From assembly GCF_000150955.2 (NCBI RefSeq), contig NC_011679.1, positions 558,001 to 622,000 of the forward strand: DNA of 64,000 nt, given 5' to 3'. Below the pieces are notes generated by a model that searched no databases, had not been told where the DNA came from, and saw only the letters and a program-made list of their open reading frames with translations. This DNA comes from Phaeodactylum tricornutum CCAP 1055/1 (lineage: Eukaryota > Bacillariophyta > Bacillariophyceae > Surirellales > Neidiaceae). A program made the position numbers and the translations under genes. Positions 13,147 through 22,198 of this stretch are shown one piece after another (position 1 is the stretch's first letter; each line of letters opens with the position of its first letter).

Positions 13147-13362
13147 CTATTGTCTAGCATTCGCTGCGTGGCATTGCTTAAATTCGTCCCATTCCGACAC
13201 GCACGAGGCGATTTGACCACGATTACTCTTCATGCAGTCCGCCACGGATTGGTAAATAACGTCACAGGGTCCACCGTGGGAGGAAATGGACTCCGACGGT
13301 ACCTCTTTTTGATTTTCCGTTTGGCAATTCACGCAAACACTGTTGCCTTTGGTGGCCGACAT
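13147..13362 (-). CDS. Twin CX9C (CHCH) mitochondrial intermembrane-space-type protein
   Basis: A 71-residue protein starting at the ATG at 13360-13362; the frame extends further only by a TTG. It contains C-DVIYQSVAD-C and C-VSEWDEFKQ-C, two exact CX9C motifs 11 residues apart, the hallmark of small proteins oxidised by Mia40 on import into the mitochondrial intermembrane space. Two further cysteines (CVNC) sit near the N-terminus. Members of this superfamily include COX assembly and CMC-type factors; the sequence does not let me choose one. It is convergent with the TAF1B-like gene and its promoter side faces the PTD5 leader. Confidence 0.7.
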   Translation of the reverse strand: MSATKGNSVCVNCQTENQKEVPSESISSHGGPCDVIYQSVADCMKSNRGQIASCVSEWDEFKQCHAANARQ

Positions 13363-14222
13363 TGTTGGGAACGTTGTCGGTCGATACGCCGTTATGTGCC
13401 CTGTTACTAACTGTATTGCAACTCCCAAACGAGGTATTGGTATGACGATATGAGTGGAGCCTGGGGAACAGCGCCGTCAAGCAAAGAGAACATGCATTCG
13501 TATCGCGACCGATTGGACTTTTGCTTTCCAATTCCTCTTTTTGTCGACTCCATTTTGTCGACTGGGTTTGCCGGAGGAACGCGCATTGAGTAGCATGTAC
13601 CTTGACGGAGTGTAGGAATAAGGAATGCCTCGTATCGACAATATATTTTTTGTATTCCTTGGTTTTCCTCACCGAGCGCAGTGTGATGCGCCGGGGTTGG
13701 GTTCCAGAATCGAATGCCGTTTGCGTGCCTCGGTCGTTGCGACGACCGTGTGCCTATTCGTACACAATCTAAGAGTAAATTAAAGGTGTGTGTACAGTAT
13801 AGTACGATATATGATATTCTACCCGTGTAGGAAGGTAGAAAACCTACGTACCGGTACTTACTGGTATTGAAGTGTTCGATCGCGTTTGCCGATGTCCGTG
13901 TCGGAGGTTTATTTCGTCACGGGTCGCTTCCGTTCCGTCCAACCACGTCGTCATCACGTGGGGGATATGCCCTTCTATCCAACATTGCCACCGGGAACGT
14001 ATCGAACACGACATTTGTCGGTGCGGATCGGGTCACTCGACCCACGGTTGGGACAAACAATAGTAATATACACAATACACAAACCCAACAATCCCAACAA
14101 AGCCAACGAACCCAACAAACCCAACAATCCCAACAATCCCATCAACAGGAATTGGGTTTCGTCGAGTCAATAATTGCTAGAATCCAAACAGACAGACAGA
14201 GACCAACCGCATCTATTACAGA
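13363..14222. other. PTD5 promoter and leader
   Basis: 860 bp between divergent genes. It contains an AT-rich stretch near 13775-13830, GTAGAAAACCTACG at 13835-13848, an upstream ATG at 13892 opening a 93-codon frame that ends at 14173, and the 9-bp minisatellite at 14084-14146. I see no independent gene that I can support. Confidence 0.5.
14084..14146 (+). repeat. 9-bp minisatellite, seven units, in PTD5 leader
   Basis: Seven consecutive 9-mers of the form CCCAACAAT: units 1, 5 and 6 are CCCAACAAT, units 2 and 4 are CCCAACAAA, unit 3 is GCCAACGAA and unit 7 is CCCATCAAC. The array ends 76 bp before the PTD5 start codon. Because the unit is three codons long it leaves all reading frames open, including the overlapping upstream ORF. 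Confidence 0.9.
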
Positions 14223-15742
14223 ATGGCTCCGGATGCGGATAAGCTTCGACAACGCCAGACGACTGCGGTAGCGAAGCATAATGCTGCTACCATATCGACG
14301 CAGGAACGCCTTTGCAGTCTGTCTTCGCTCAACGGCGAAGAAGTCTGCATCGACGGAATCATCTATGACCTCCAATCATTCGATCATCCCGGGGGTGAAA
14401 CGATCAAAATGTTTGGTGGCAACGATGTCACTGTACAGTACAAGATGATTCACCCGTACCATACCGAGAAGCATTTGGAAAAGATGAAGCGCGTCGGCAA
14501 GGTGACGGATTTCGTCTGCGAGTACGTATCGATACGACACGACACGTTTGCGGTACAGCGTTGGCATTCCTTCCGTAGCACTCTTTGTCACTCACCCTTT
14601 CGATCTTCTACGCTACGCTACCGTTCGTTAGGTACAAGTTCGATACCGGATTTGAACGCGAAATCAAACGAGAAGTCTTCAAGATTGTGCGACGAGGCAA
14701 GGATTTCGGTACTTTGGGATGGTTCTTCCGTGCGTTTTGCTACATTGCCATTTTCTTCTACCTGCAGTACCATTGGGTCACCACGGGAACCTCTTGGCTG
14801 CTGGCTGTGGCCTACGGAGTCTCCCAAGCGATGATTGGCATGAATGTCCAACACGATGCCAACCACGGGGCCACCTCCAAGCGTCCCTGGGTCAACGACA
14901 TGCTAGGCCTCGGTGCGGATTTTATTGGTGGATCCAAGTGGCTCTGGCAGGAACAACACTGGACCCACCACGCTTACACCAATCACGCCGAGATGGATCC
15001 CGATAGCTTTGGTGCCGAACCAATGCTCCTATTCAACGACTATCCCTTGGATCATCCCGCTCGTACCTGGCTACATCGCTTTCAAGCAGTCTTTTACATG
15101 CCCGTCTTGGCTGGATACTGGTTGTCCGCTGTCTTCAATCCACAAATTCTTGACCTCCAGCAACGCGGCGCACTTTCCGTCGGTATCCGTCTCGACAACG
15201 CTTTCATTCACTCGCGACGCAAGTATGCGGTTTTCTGGCGGGCCGTGTACATTGCGGTGAACGTGATTGCTCCGTTTTACACCAACTCCGGCCTCGAATG
15301 GTCCTGGCGTGTCTTTGGAAACATTATGCTCATGGGTGTGGCGGAATCGCTCGCGCTGGCGGTCCTGTTTTCGTTGTCGCACAATTTCGAATCCGCCGAT
15401 CGCGATCCGACCGCCCCACTGAAAAAGACGGGAGAACCAGTCGACTGGTTCAAGACACAGGTCGAAACTTCCTGCACTTACGGTGGATTCCTTTCCGGTT
15501 GCTTCACGGGAGGTCTCAACTTTCAGGTTGAACACCACTTGTTCCCACGCATGAGCAGCGCCTGGTATCCCTACATTGCCCCCAAGGTCCGCGAAATTTG
15601 CGCCAAACACGGCGTGCACTACGCCTACTACCCGTGGATCCACCAAAACTTTCTCTCCACCGTCCGCTACATGCACGCGGCCGGGACCGGTGCCAACTGG
15701 CGCCAGATGGCCAGAGAAAATCCCTTGACCGGACGGGCGTAA
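14223..15742 (+). CDS. PTD5: Delta-5 fatty acid desaturase (front-end, cytochrome b5 fusion)
   Basis: Exon 1 is 14223-14521, intron 14522-14631 (GTACGT...TTAG, 110 bp), exon 2 is 14632-15742; the join reads VCE-YKFDTGF and gives 469 residues. This matches the P. tricornutum delta-5 desaturase as I remember it. The enzyme inserts a double bond at C5 of dihomo-gamma-linolenic and eicosatetraenoic acyl chains to make arachidonic acid and EPA in the ER. The N-terminal cytochrome b5 domain carries HPGG at 55-58. Three histidine boxes follow: HDANH at 174-178, QEQHWTHH, and QVEHH with the Q variant typical of front-end desaturases. Hydrophobic segments flank the boxes. The leader carries a minisatellite and an upstream ORF. 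A 398-codon antisense frame across the gene is a shadow. Confidence 0.97.
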
Positions 15743-16126
15743 AAGTACACGACACCACCAAAGGTGGCGTATGGTGATCTCTAGAGAACAGACATATCCT
15801 ACTGGAAATATCGACGTCCAAACAATAATTTTAAAGACTATTTTTCTGCGTACGAGATAGTCTGCGTTTCCGTGTCGGATGCCTCTATTTGACCTAGTTC
15901 TTTGGTCCACCGGAGGCAACAGAGATTCGACAAGTCCGGGTCCGGAAGGCCGATTTTCTCGAGTCACGATTGCCGAGTTTTCATCTTTCGTCGCATAGAT
16001 CGATTGCGTCGCCAACGGACCGGAAGCGTAAGCACCCTCTTCCACAATCAATCGTACCTTTTGAAATCTCGTCGTTTGTTGTTGTTGAAAGTTTGCCCAG
16101 ACTCTATTTGTTGTTGGCAGACAAGC
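15743..16126. other. Intergenic region after PTD5
   Basis: 384 bp of 3' UTR and promoter. The downstream frame stays open back to 15902 but only from a TTG, and the peptide there has no features. Nothing else seen. Confidence 0.4.
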
Positions 16127-17164
16127 ATGGGTGCTTCTGGGAAACCGAACGTTGACGCGACCGAGTCGTACCAGAATGGCAACGGTGATCGGGAAGATGT
16201 TCGACTGTTCCCTCCTTCCGCCATTTCCATCGGTAGTAGTTCGGAGCATCGTCCCGAAGAACGACAACGAATTCGCCTGTGTCTCGTTTTGACCCTATTT
16301 TCGGTCTTTTTTGCTCTCACCGCTGTCTTGGCGGTATGGAAAGCACACTTGCAAGCCGAACACCGAGCCTCTACCCAGGCGTCTTACCGGGCCGGACAGG
16401 CTTTGAAACGCCTCAACCGTAAAAGCTCTCATCAGGCCAAGCACACGGCGTCGGGTTGTGAAACTACCGTTTTGTTAATGAGGCACTGCGAGAAGCACGG
16501 CCCCATGGCGACTGAAAGTGACGGATCGACGCAGCACTGTAGTTACATTGGGCTCGAACGCTCGTACCATCTAGCCGAAATGTTCGGACCGGGGCGTCGT
16601 TATCCCTTCCCCTCGCACTTGTTTGCCCTAACTCCTGATCGAGAAACGTACATTAATTTTCGTCAATGGGAAACTCTGCACCCACTATCCGAAAAGTCGG
16701 GTACCATGATCGAAATTGCAACGCATCCGCACCTGGCAAACAACATTATTGAACTTTTGCGGAGTGGTACCGTGTGCGGAAAGATCGTGGTTGTTAGTTG
16801 GAAACATTCGCGAATGCCCGAGTTGGCGACCTTGCTAGGCTGTGGACCCGACAACGGGTGCCCCGAATCATATCCCGACACGGACTTTGACCAAGTATGG
16901 CAACTTAAGTATGTGTTCCGTCCGGACGGAAGCGATTTGCCTAAAGACCAGGAATCGAAATTGTCATGGAACAACAGCACGGATGGCCACGCCCGGGCAC
17001 GAAGACGGCTCGACGCCAGTATTTCACACAGTGGATGGAACGTGTACGCGACCGTGACGAATCAAAGGTTTGATCCGCTTGCCTTTTCTCACCAATCTGG
17101 CGACTATCCGGAAGGAGGAGCCGCAAGCGGTGGGAGGTGGAAGAAAGATGCCTTTGAGCTCTAG
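16127..17164 (+). CDS. Type II membrane protein of the histidine phosphatase (phosphoglycerate mutase-like) fold
   Basis: A 345-residue protein starting at the first in-frame ATG (MGASGKP). A hydrophilic head of about 48 residues is followed by one transmembrane segment (LCLVLTLFSVFFALTAVLAV), so the bulk should be lumenal or extracellular. The catalytic signature appears as LLMRHCEKHG: Arg and the phospho-accepting His are kept while the usual Gly of RHG is Cys. A second conserved region, VVVSWKHSRMPELATLLG, supplies the second histidine found near the end of this fold. This suggests a phosphatase or an inactive relative; no substrate can be read. A variant of RHG, RHC, is odd but spares the catalytic residues. 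Neighbour on the opposite strand is a membrane protein with which it converges. Confidence 0.65.
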   Translation: MGASGKPNVDATESYQNGNGDREDVRLFPPSAISIGSSSEHRPEERQRIRLCLVLTLFSVFFALTAVLAVWKAHLQAEHRASTQASYRAGQALKRLNRKSSHQAKHTASGCETTVLLMRHCEKHGPMATESDGSTQHCSYIGLERSYHLAEMFGPGRRYPFPSHLFALTPDRETYINFRQWETLHPLSEKSGTMIEIATHPHLANNIIELLRSGTVCGKIVVVSWKHSRMPELATLLGCGPDNGCPESYPDTDFDQVWQLKYVFRPDGSDLPKDQESKLSWNNSTDGHARARRRLDASISHSGWNVYATVTNQRFDPLAFSHQSGDYPEGGAASGGRWKKDAFEL

Positions 17165-17297
17165 AAAAGGGGTTATTTTGGAAAATTTGACACGTTTGAG
17201 ATCACTTTTGTCTCCAAAAGTAATCGTCATCTGCTATGCAACAATTTGTTACTCTTCTCTATATCCAAACAAGACGGCCCGCGCTAGTCTTCGCATC

Positions 17298-18854
17298 TCA
17301 TTCGATTTCTTTTTCCACGCAGTAATAGTGCTGGCGAACACTCCGCAGGACAAGGTGCTCGAGCATTTCGAAAAACAGAACGATTTGTTCCCGGCTTTCC
17401 AAGGATTGTATAGGTCTCGAGCCGTCGAACGATGACCAAGCATGGTGAAGAGCTTGTGCATCGTAACGCTTCGTTGAAGCCATATTTCGGAGTTCCGACA
17501 AATACTCCCTGATCCGAACCATATCTACTTCCATCAAGTCCTTTGCTGCCCGATTGCGCTCTTCTTTCTCCTTGGACGCATCGAGTATCAGAGAAATTTT
17601 TCCCCCAATACCACAAAGCAAGCTTTCCAATCTGCACGTTGGATCACGATACGCAACGGCGCCTCTCACAATTGTGTCCATCATAACAACGGTGTTCTGA
17701 ATCAGAAAGCTGCGCGCCACTCGATTCTTCAGATCTTCTTTAAATTGGCCTCTCGCTTCTTCTGCTGTCCATCGATAAAAGGGATCGTAGCCCAACATAG
17801 GGAACAATGTTTTGCAGTCTTTCCACAAATTCATGCCACTCACGTAGGCCTTGTATGTTTCATCCTGAACTGGTTCATTCTTCCTGAGTATGTCGAGAAA
17901 CATCGGTGGCTGGCTTTTATGAACAAAGGATTGACAGGCTGATAAGAGCATGTGCTGAGCTGACCTTCCGGCAAGTTTCATTTGAGCATCTGCCTTCTGT
18001 AGTAACAACGTTTTCGTCGAAACAGGACCAATCCCAATTGCAGCCAATCCTCCAATTCCGCAACCCAGGAAAATATTTAAAACTCGGTAACAGCCTTTCT
18101 TCCAGGGATGGTCTGCATCCTCTTGATAAAACGAAAGAGCTACAATTCCAAATGTAATCTGAGTCAACATCGCAGCATAGCTTTTTCGATACCCGTATTT
18201 GTCTGCAAGGAATGGAAACACAAATGCTTCTGAAGCAATCGAGACTCCTAACAGTATCCGTTGGTGATCTTCGCCTTCAACAGCAAGCGACAAGAAGCCC
18301 ACCATAAGTCCGAGACAAGCACCAATAATGGTTCCGATACTGCGTTCCGTCAATTTCCGGAACGCTGTCGCTGTGTCCCGGCTTGGCAGCCAGGATGTGA
18401 CGGCTGCCGTTGTATATACCCAGATCCCTTCAGGATATGGATCAGAAGCTGAAAAGCACAAGACCATGAGACTGGACAAAGTCAAACTAACGGCAACCCG
18501 AGCAGCAAAAAGAAACGATTCTGATTTGCAAAATGTCAGCAGAGCAGCCATGCTCCACAACGTTGGGTTTTGGGTTGCGGCAAGGCTTGCGTCAGCATGA
18601 TCTGCTGATTTTTCAAATTCTACTGCATCACTCTCGTCCAAGAGATCTGTTTTGATTATTTCGAGGTCCTCATCGGCTAGTTCGTATTGCCGCTCTGGGC
18701 TGTCGCGGAGAGCTTGCGCGAGCGGATCAACCGCAGATCCGTGCGCAGCCTCTTCATCATAGTCGGCGGTGGGAGCGTCGTCATCCTCGGGATGCTTGTT
18801 GATGGGCTGTTTGTCTAAAACTTCCGGTATATGCGAGTTGTTATGATGTTCCAT
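17298..18854 (-). CDS. Multi-spanning membrane protein, ALMT/FUSC-like
   Basis: A 518-residue protein. A long acidic N-terminal domain (about 105 residues) precedes a block of about six hydrophobic helices between residues 105 and 300, including LTLSSLMVLCFSAS, a WVYTTAAVTSWLPS segment, the helix SIGTIIGACLGLMVGFL after a Lys/Arg-rich turn (FRKLTERS), and a Gly-rich helix near 265-280. The pattern of an aromatic-acyl-type FUSC block, with R-x-x-GT-x(2)-G-x(3)-G, is shared with plant aluminium-activated malate channels and bacterial fusaric acid resistance proteins. The C-terminal 200 residues are soluble, helical and charged, as in ALMT proteins. Anion channel or efflux role is inference. It is convergent with the histidine-phosphatase-like gene. 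Confidence 0.55.
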   Translation of the reverse strand: MEHHNNSHIPEVLDKQPINKHPEDDDAPTADYDEEAAHGSAVDPLAQALRDSPERQYELADEDLEIIKTDLLDESDAVEFEKSADHADASLAATQNPTLWSMAALLTFCKSESFLFAARVAVSLTLSSLMVLCFSASDPYPEGIWVYTTAAVTSWLPSRDTATAFRKLTERSIGTIIGACLGLMVGFLSLAVEGEDHQRILLGVSIASEAFVFPFLADKYGYRKSYAAMLTQITFGIVALSFYQEDADHPWKKGCYRVLNIFLGCGIGGLAAIGIGPVSTKTLLLQKADAQMKLAGRSAQHMLLSACQSFVHKSQPPMFLDILRKNEPVQDETYKAYVSGMNLWKDCKTLFPMLGYDPFYRWTAEEARGQFKEDLKNRVARSFLIQNTVVMMDTIVRGAVAYRDPTCRLESLLCGIGGKISLILDASKEKEERNRAAKDLMEVDMVRIREYLSELRNMASTKRYDAQALHHAWSSFDGSRPIQSLESREQIVLFFEMLEHLVLRSVRQHYYCVEKEIE

Positions 18855-19582
18855 AATTTCGGTAAACGCTCTTCCTGTTTTATCACATTATGAGACTTAA
18901 AAACTGCCTGCATCGGCACACGACCGCCTCATAAAAAAGAGCGGGTTTCGATTGCGCCGACCGAGAAGAACTGTTTCGACGCTTCTCATCCTAAGCACAG
19001 TCAGGACGAAAAGCTCATAGTCAGCTCAGCGCTGATCGTTGAAAAGAGGTTTGGAAAAGAAATCCGATAGAGTTGGAGTTCCATCAAGAGGAATCCAGAA
19101 AGTTAGTATAGGTCTTGGATCGATGCAGTTTCCGAAAGCTGCAGTAATATACATATATAGGCCGAAAATGCGACATCGTCATCGTCGCATCACGCGGGGT
19201 GGTCCTTCCTTTGACTTTTTATTAGGATTCCGGTCTGAACTTTTCTATCCGGAACTGGGGGTCGTACTGTATTTGAGAACCGGTTGCGAACGTCAATCGG
19301 CGACGTCAACGACATCAAAGAAAATACTGTTAGGCTGTCGGAAAATGAGTATGCTAGAATCCGTGTGAGAATGTCGAAAATTGGCTGTTCTTCTGTAATT
19401 CGGCGCGGAAGAGAACATCAGTCGAGCCAACAAGAACTTGCGAAAGAACTGGAGTGCGTAATTCATCGTTTCGAGAGGTTTTCGGTAAGAGGTATGATGG
19501 TATCGTGTCACTTTCACTTGGGCTCCTATTTGCTTTGGAGTTTGTTTTGTTGTTGACACCATCATTATTGTCCCTGACAACC
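18855..19582. other. Divergent region, ALMT-like gene / PRODH2
   Basis: 728 bp between divergent starts. CACAGTCA occurs at 18996-19003 and an AT-rich ATATACATATATA stretch at 19147-19159. The PRODH2 frame stays open back to 19454 from a GTG only. No other gene seen. Confidence 0.4.
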
Positions 19583-21394
19583 ATGTTGTTTGCGATTTCA
19601 AAGAACAGCAGGAAAGGCACTGCGCCTCAATTCCTGAAGCGACTTGGCTCCAGCCATTTGATCGGGGGATGTGCGAGCACGTGCGCGAGGTCGATCGTCC
19701 GATCCTTCTCAGGCACGCATTACCTCGCGTCCTCCATACCGAATCATACGTCGAGTGCGACTTCGAAAAGTTTCTTGAGCCATCCGACAAACCGCTCACT
19801 GAGCGGTTTGCCCGTCATACCTCCATCCGACTTTCCGATTAGTAGCAGTGTTGTGGACATCAGCAATCTCAACCCCATGCCCAATTTTGCGGATGCGAAA
19901 ATTGCGTATGCGACACAGTCCAACATGGAGCTGGGTAGGGCGCTTTTGTCCTTCAGTCTGTGCCAAATCAAGACACTGGTTAAGTACGCCAATCCGCTCC
20001 TCACTCTATCAAGGTTCTTGCTGGGTGATCGTTTTACGGACGCTGCTCTCAAGGCTACCCTGTACGGACATTTCGTAGCTGGTGAAGATGAAGTGCGTAT
20101 CCAACCGAAAGTGCGCGTTCTGGAATACGCAGGCATCGGTAGTATTTTGGACTACGCTGCTGAAGAAGAAGGTCAAGGGGTGGTGACCCCGGCAACATCT
20201 GTCGATCCTGCTTCACAACCAATCGCACGTGTCTACGATTACACGTGCGAAGCCAAGTGCGATCGTCACTTGGAAACGTTCAAGAGTTGCATACAAGCAG
20301 TTGCCAATCTCGAAAAAGATGGGTACGCTGCCGTCAAAATTACGGCTTTGACGAATCCAGATCTACTCGAACGAATGTCGAAAGCTATCGTGGAAGCCCG
20401 TAACTTGTTTGCCAAGTTCGATTCCAACGGCGACGGCATGATCAGTCGACACGAGTTCGCTCAAACTTTCCGAGTCTTTTTCAAGGGCGAAGATACCAAG
20501 CTGTCCAACATGTTGGAAGAATTACAACCTGACCAGAACGGAAATGTCGACTATATTATGTGGTCCATGATGCTTGCTCCTGGCGATCTGCCACGAATCT
20601 GTGCGGGCTGCCGTGAGGTAGGCCCTCTGGCACTTGCCGCACCCACAGACGAAGAGGTTGAGCTCATCGAATCAATGTTCCGACGAGGCCACGCTCTAGC
20701 GCAGGAAGCGGCTCAGTGCGGCTCCTCCGTTCTCATCGACGCTGAACAATATCGCTACCAACCGGCTATTGATAACCTTGTTTTGGATTTGCAACGCACG
20801 TTTAACGCGACAAGTGAATCCAAGTTTCCTATCGTATACAATACTTACCAATGCTATTTGAAAGATTCCATGGAGCGTCTCAAAACAGATTTGGAACGTT
20901 CGGAACGTTTTGATTACCACTTTGGTGCTAAACTCGTTCGTGGTGCTTATTTGGAGAGTGAACGAGAACTGGCAGAAAAGGCCAAAGTTCCCAGTCCAGT
21001 CTACACAGAACTCGAAGAGACGCATCAGTGCTACAATGAAGCTGTCGAATTTTTGTTGGAATACTCGACACAGTCTAATAAGAAGGTCGAACTCATGCTG
21101 GCGACGCACAACCAAGAGTCGATAGAGAAGGCAATCGAGGTCATGAATCGGCTCGGCGTTCACCGTCAAGACTCAACCGTGAGCTTTGGACAGCTGCTGG
21201 GAATGGCGGACCATCTCTCCTTCAATCTGGGTCGCCACGGCTACCGCGCGTACAAGTATGTACCGTACGGTGAAGTTAAGGAAGCCATGCCATATTTGAT
21301 CCGTCGAGCCAACGAAAACAGCTCTCTGGCTGGCGGAGCCTCTCGAGAAATGGCAATGATTGGCCAAGAGCTTAAGCGACGTGCTTTCTGTTGA
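19583..21394 (+). CDS. Proline dehydrogenase 2, mitochondrial, with EF-hand insert
   Basis: A 603-residue paralogue of the gene at 4170-6101, on the opposite strand. The first in-frame ATG (19583) opens a basic, Ser-rich mitochondrial-type presequence (MLFAISKNSRKG). It keeps the PRODH signatures LIDAEQYRYQPAI, NTYQCYLKD, KLVRGAYLESER, LATHNQESI and YGEVKEAMPYLIRRANENSS, and the same insert: a canonical EF loop from D280 to E291 (DSNGDGMISRHE) and a degenerate second loop around PDQNGNVDYIMW. The two copies share most barrel positions but differ strongly in the presequence and linkers; this copy lacks the poly-Asn tract. An exact inverted repeat at 19788-19810 lies in the presequence-linker codons. 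Role as in copy 1; the reason for two copies cannot be read. Confidence 0.92.
   Translation: MLFAISKNSRKGTAPQFLKRLGSSHLIGGCASTCARSIVRSFSGTHYLASSIPNHTSSATSKSFLSHPTNRSLSGLPVIPPSDFPISSSVVDISNLNPMPNFADAKIAYATQSNMELGRALLSFSLCQIKTLVKYANPLLTLSRFLLGDRFTDAALKATLYGHFVAGEDEVRIQPKVRVLEYAGIGSILDYAAEEEGQGVVTPATSVDPASQPIARVYDYTCEAKCDRHLETFKSCIQAVANLEKDGYAAVKITALTNPDLLERMSKAIVEARNLFAKFDSNGDGMISRHEFAQTFRVFFKGEDTKLSNMLEELQPDQNGNVDYIMWSMMLAPGDLPRICAGCREVGPLALAAPTDEEVELIESMFRRGHALAQEAAQCGSSVLIDAEQYRYQPAIDNLVLDLQRTFNATSESKFPIVYNTYQCYLKDSMERLKTDLERSERFDYHFGAKLVRGAYLESERELAEKAKVPSPVYTELEETHQCYNEAVEFLLEYSTQSNKKVELMLATHNQESIEKAIEVMNRLGVHRQDSTVSFGQLLGMADHLSFNLGRHGYRAYKYVPYGEVKEAMPYLIRRANENSSLAGGASREMAMIGQELKRRAFC
19788..19810. 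repeat. Perfect 11-bp inverted repeat in PRODH2
   Basis: CAAACCGCTCA and its exact reverse complement TGAGCGGTTTG are separated by one C. It lies in codons for the linker after the presequence (around PTNRSLSGLP). It could form a cruciform or mRNA hairpin or be a protein dimer site; no function is shown. Confidence 0.7.
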
Positions 21395-22198
21395 CCCATT
21401 AAACAATGTTGCAACTGGAAGATGCTCACTGTATTGAGATGGCTACACACATGTGGAGCCCGGTTACATTTTGCTTTACTTTGTATTAATATATAAAAGT
21501 GTCCTACATATACATACTAGCTGAAAGACGAGAGAGGGTATCTGACTGTGAAACACTGCCTGCGACGATACAACAAGCTCTTTTTAAAGAATGAGAAAGG
21601 AAATCCGAACAGCCTATGTACCCGGTACTGCCCTTTACGTTTAGCATATGGTGTTTTCTTATAAAATTGACGATGAAAAATGATATGCTTGCCTTTTTTG
21701 AAACACTGGCTGCCACGGATAAAGAAATCCCTAATGCAGAAGCAGATAGGAAAGCCTGACAGCCTTTGTACCTATGCTCACCTTTTCTTATAAAATGTAT
21801 AGAGGACAAGGTAGGTAGTTGCCTTTTTATGGAAGATTCGGCTGTCACGTTAAAAGCGACGCTTCGTGCAGATTTAGATAGGAAATCCAAATTGCCTAAC
21901 TATAAGTGCCTACGTGGATTTGAAAGTTATATTTTGTCTTCTTTACGGTGTCAGTTCTGTAGCCGTGCGTATACCCTATGCAGTGGCCATCCAATTCCCT
22001 TTGGCGCCAATTATATAATTACTGCCGCATCCGTTGAGCGGTCGGTTCGTGCTCGAACGAACGTTGCGAAACAGCACGACAACAGCAGCAGCAGCAGTCA
22101 AAACCAATCATGGGACCTGCGTAGCGTGGACACACATTTTCGTAGAAAAAGTATTACACATCGTGGACACAATTGCTCTCGTGAAGATTGAAAACAGC
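21395..22198. other. Intergenic region with degenerate repeats, PRODH2 to HMG gene
   Basis: 804 bp. The first part holds the PRODH2 3' UTR, TGACTGTGA at 21543-21551 and then three diverged tandem units described separately. A CAG/CAA microsatellite lies at about 22080-22098 in the presumed leader of the HMG-box gene, whose frame runs back to 22034 only from a TTG. Confidence 0.5.
21540..21930. repeat. Three diverged tandem units of about 130-150 bp
   Basis: Unit starts can be anchored at GAAACACTGCCTGCGACG (21550), GAAACACTGGCTGCCACG (21700) and the related GGAAGATTCGGCTGTCACG (21831). Shared internal words include AGGAAATCC/AGATAGGAAA, CAGCCTATGTACC/CAGCCTTTGTACC, TTTTCTTATAAAAT and TTGCCTTTTT at the unit joints. 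Spacings are about 150 and 131 bp. On the minus strand all units are open in one frame (21504-21890, TTG start) and repeat at protein level: FIRK...GC..FLS.S......VA.SVS with periods of 44 and 50 residues. This may be a decayed or unrecognised repeat gene, or chance from units whose lengths are multiples of three. Confidence 0.65.

Noticed and set aside
15071-16267. 398-codon open frame antisense to PTD5
   Set aside because: It overlaps a known enzyme on the other strand, begins beyond its 3' end, has no domain, and arises from biased codons in a highly expressed gene.
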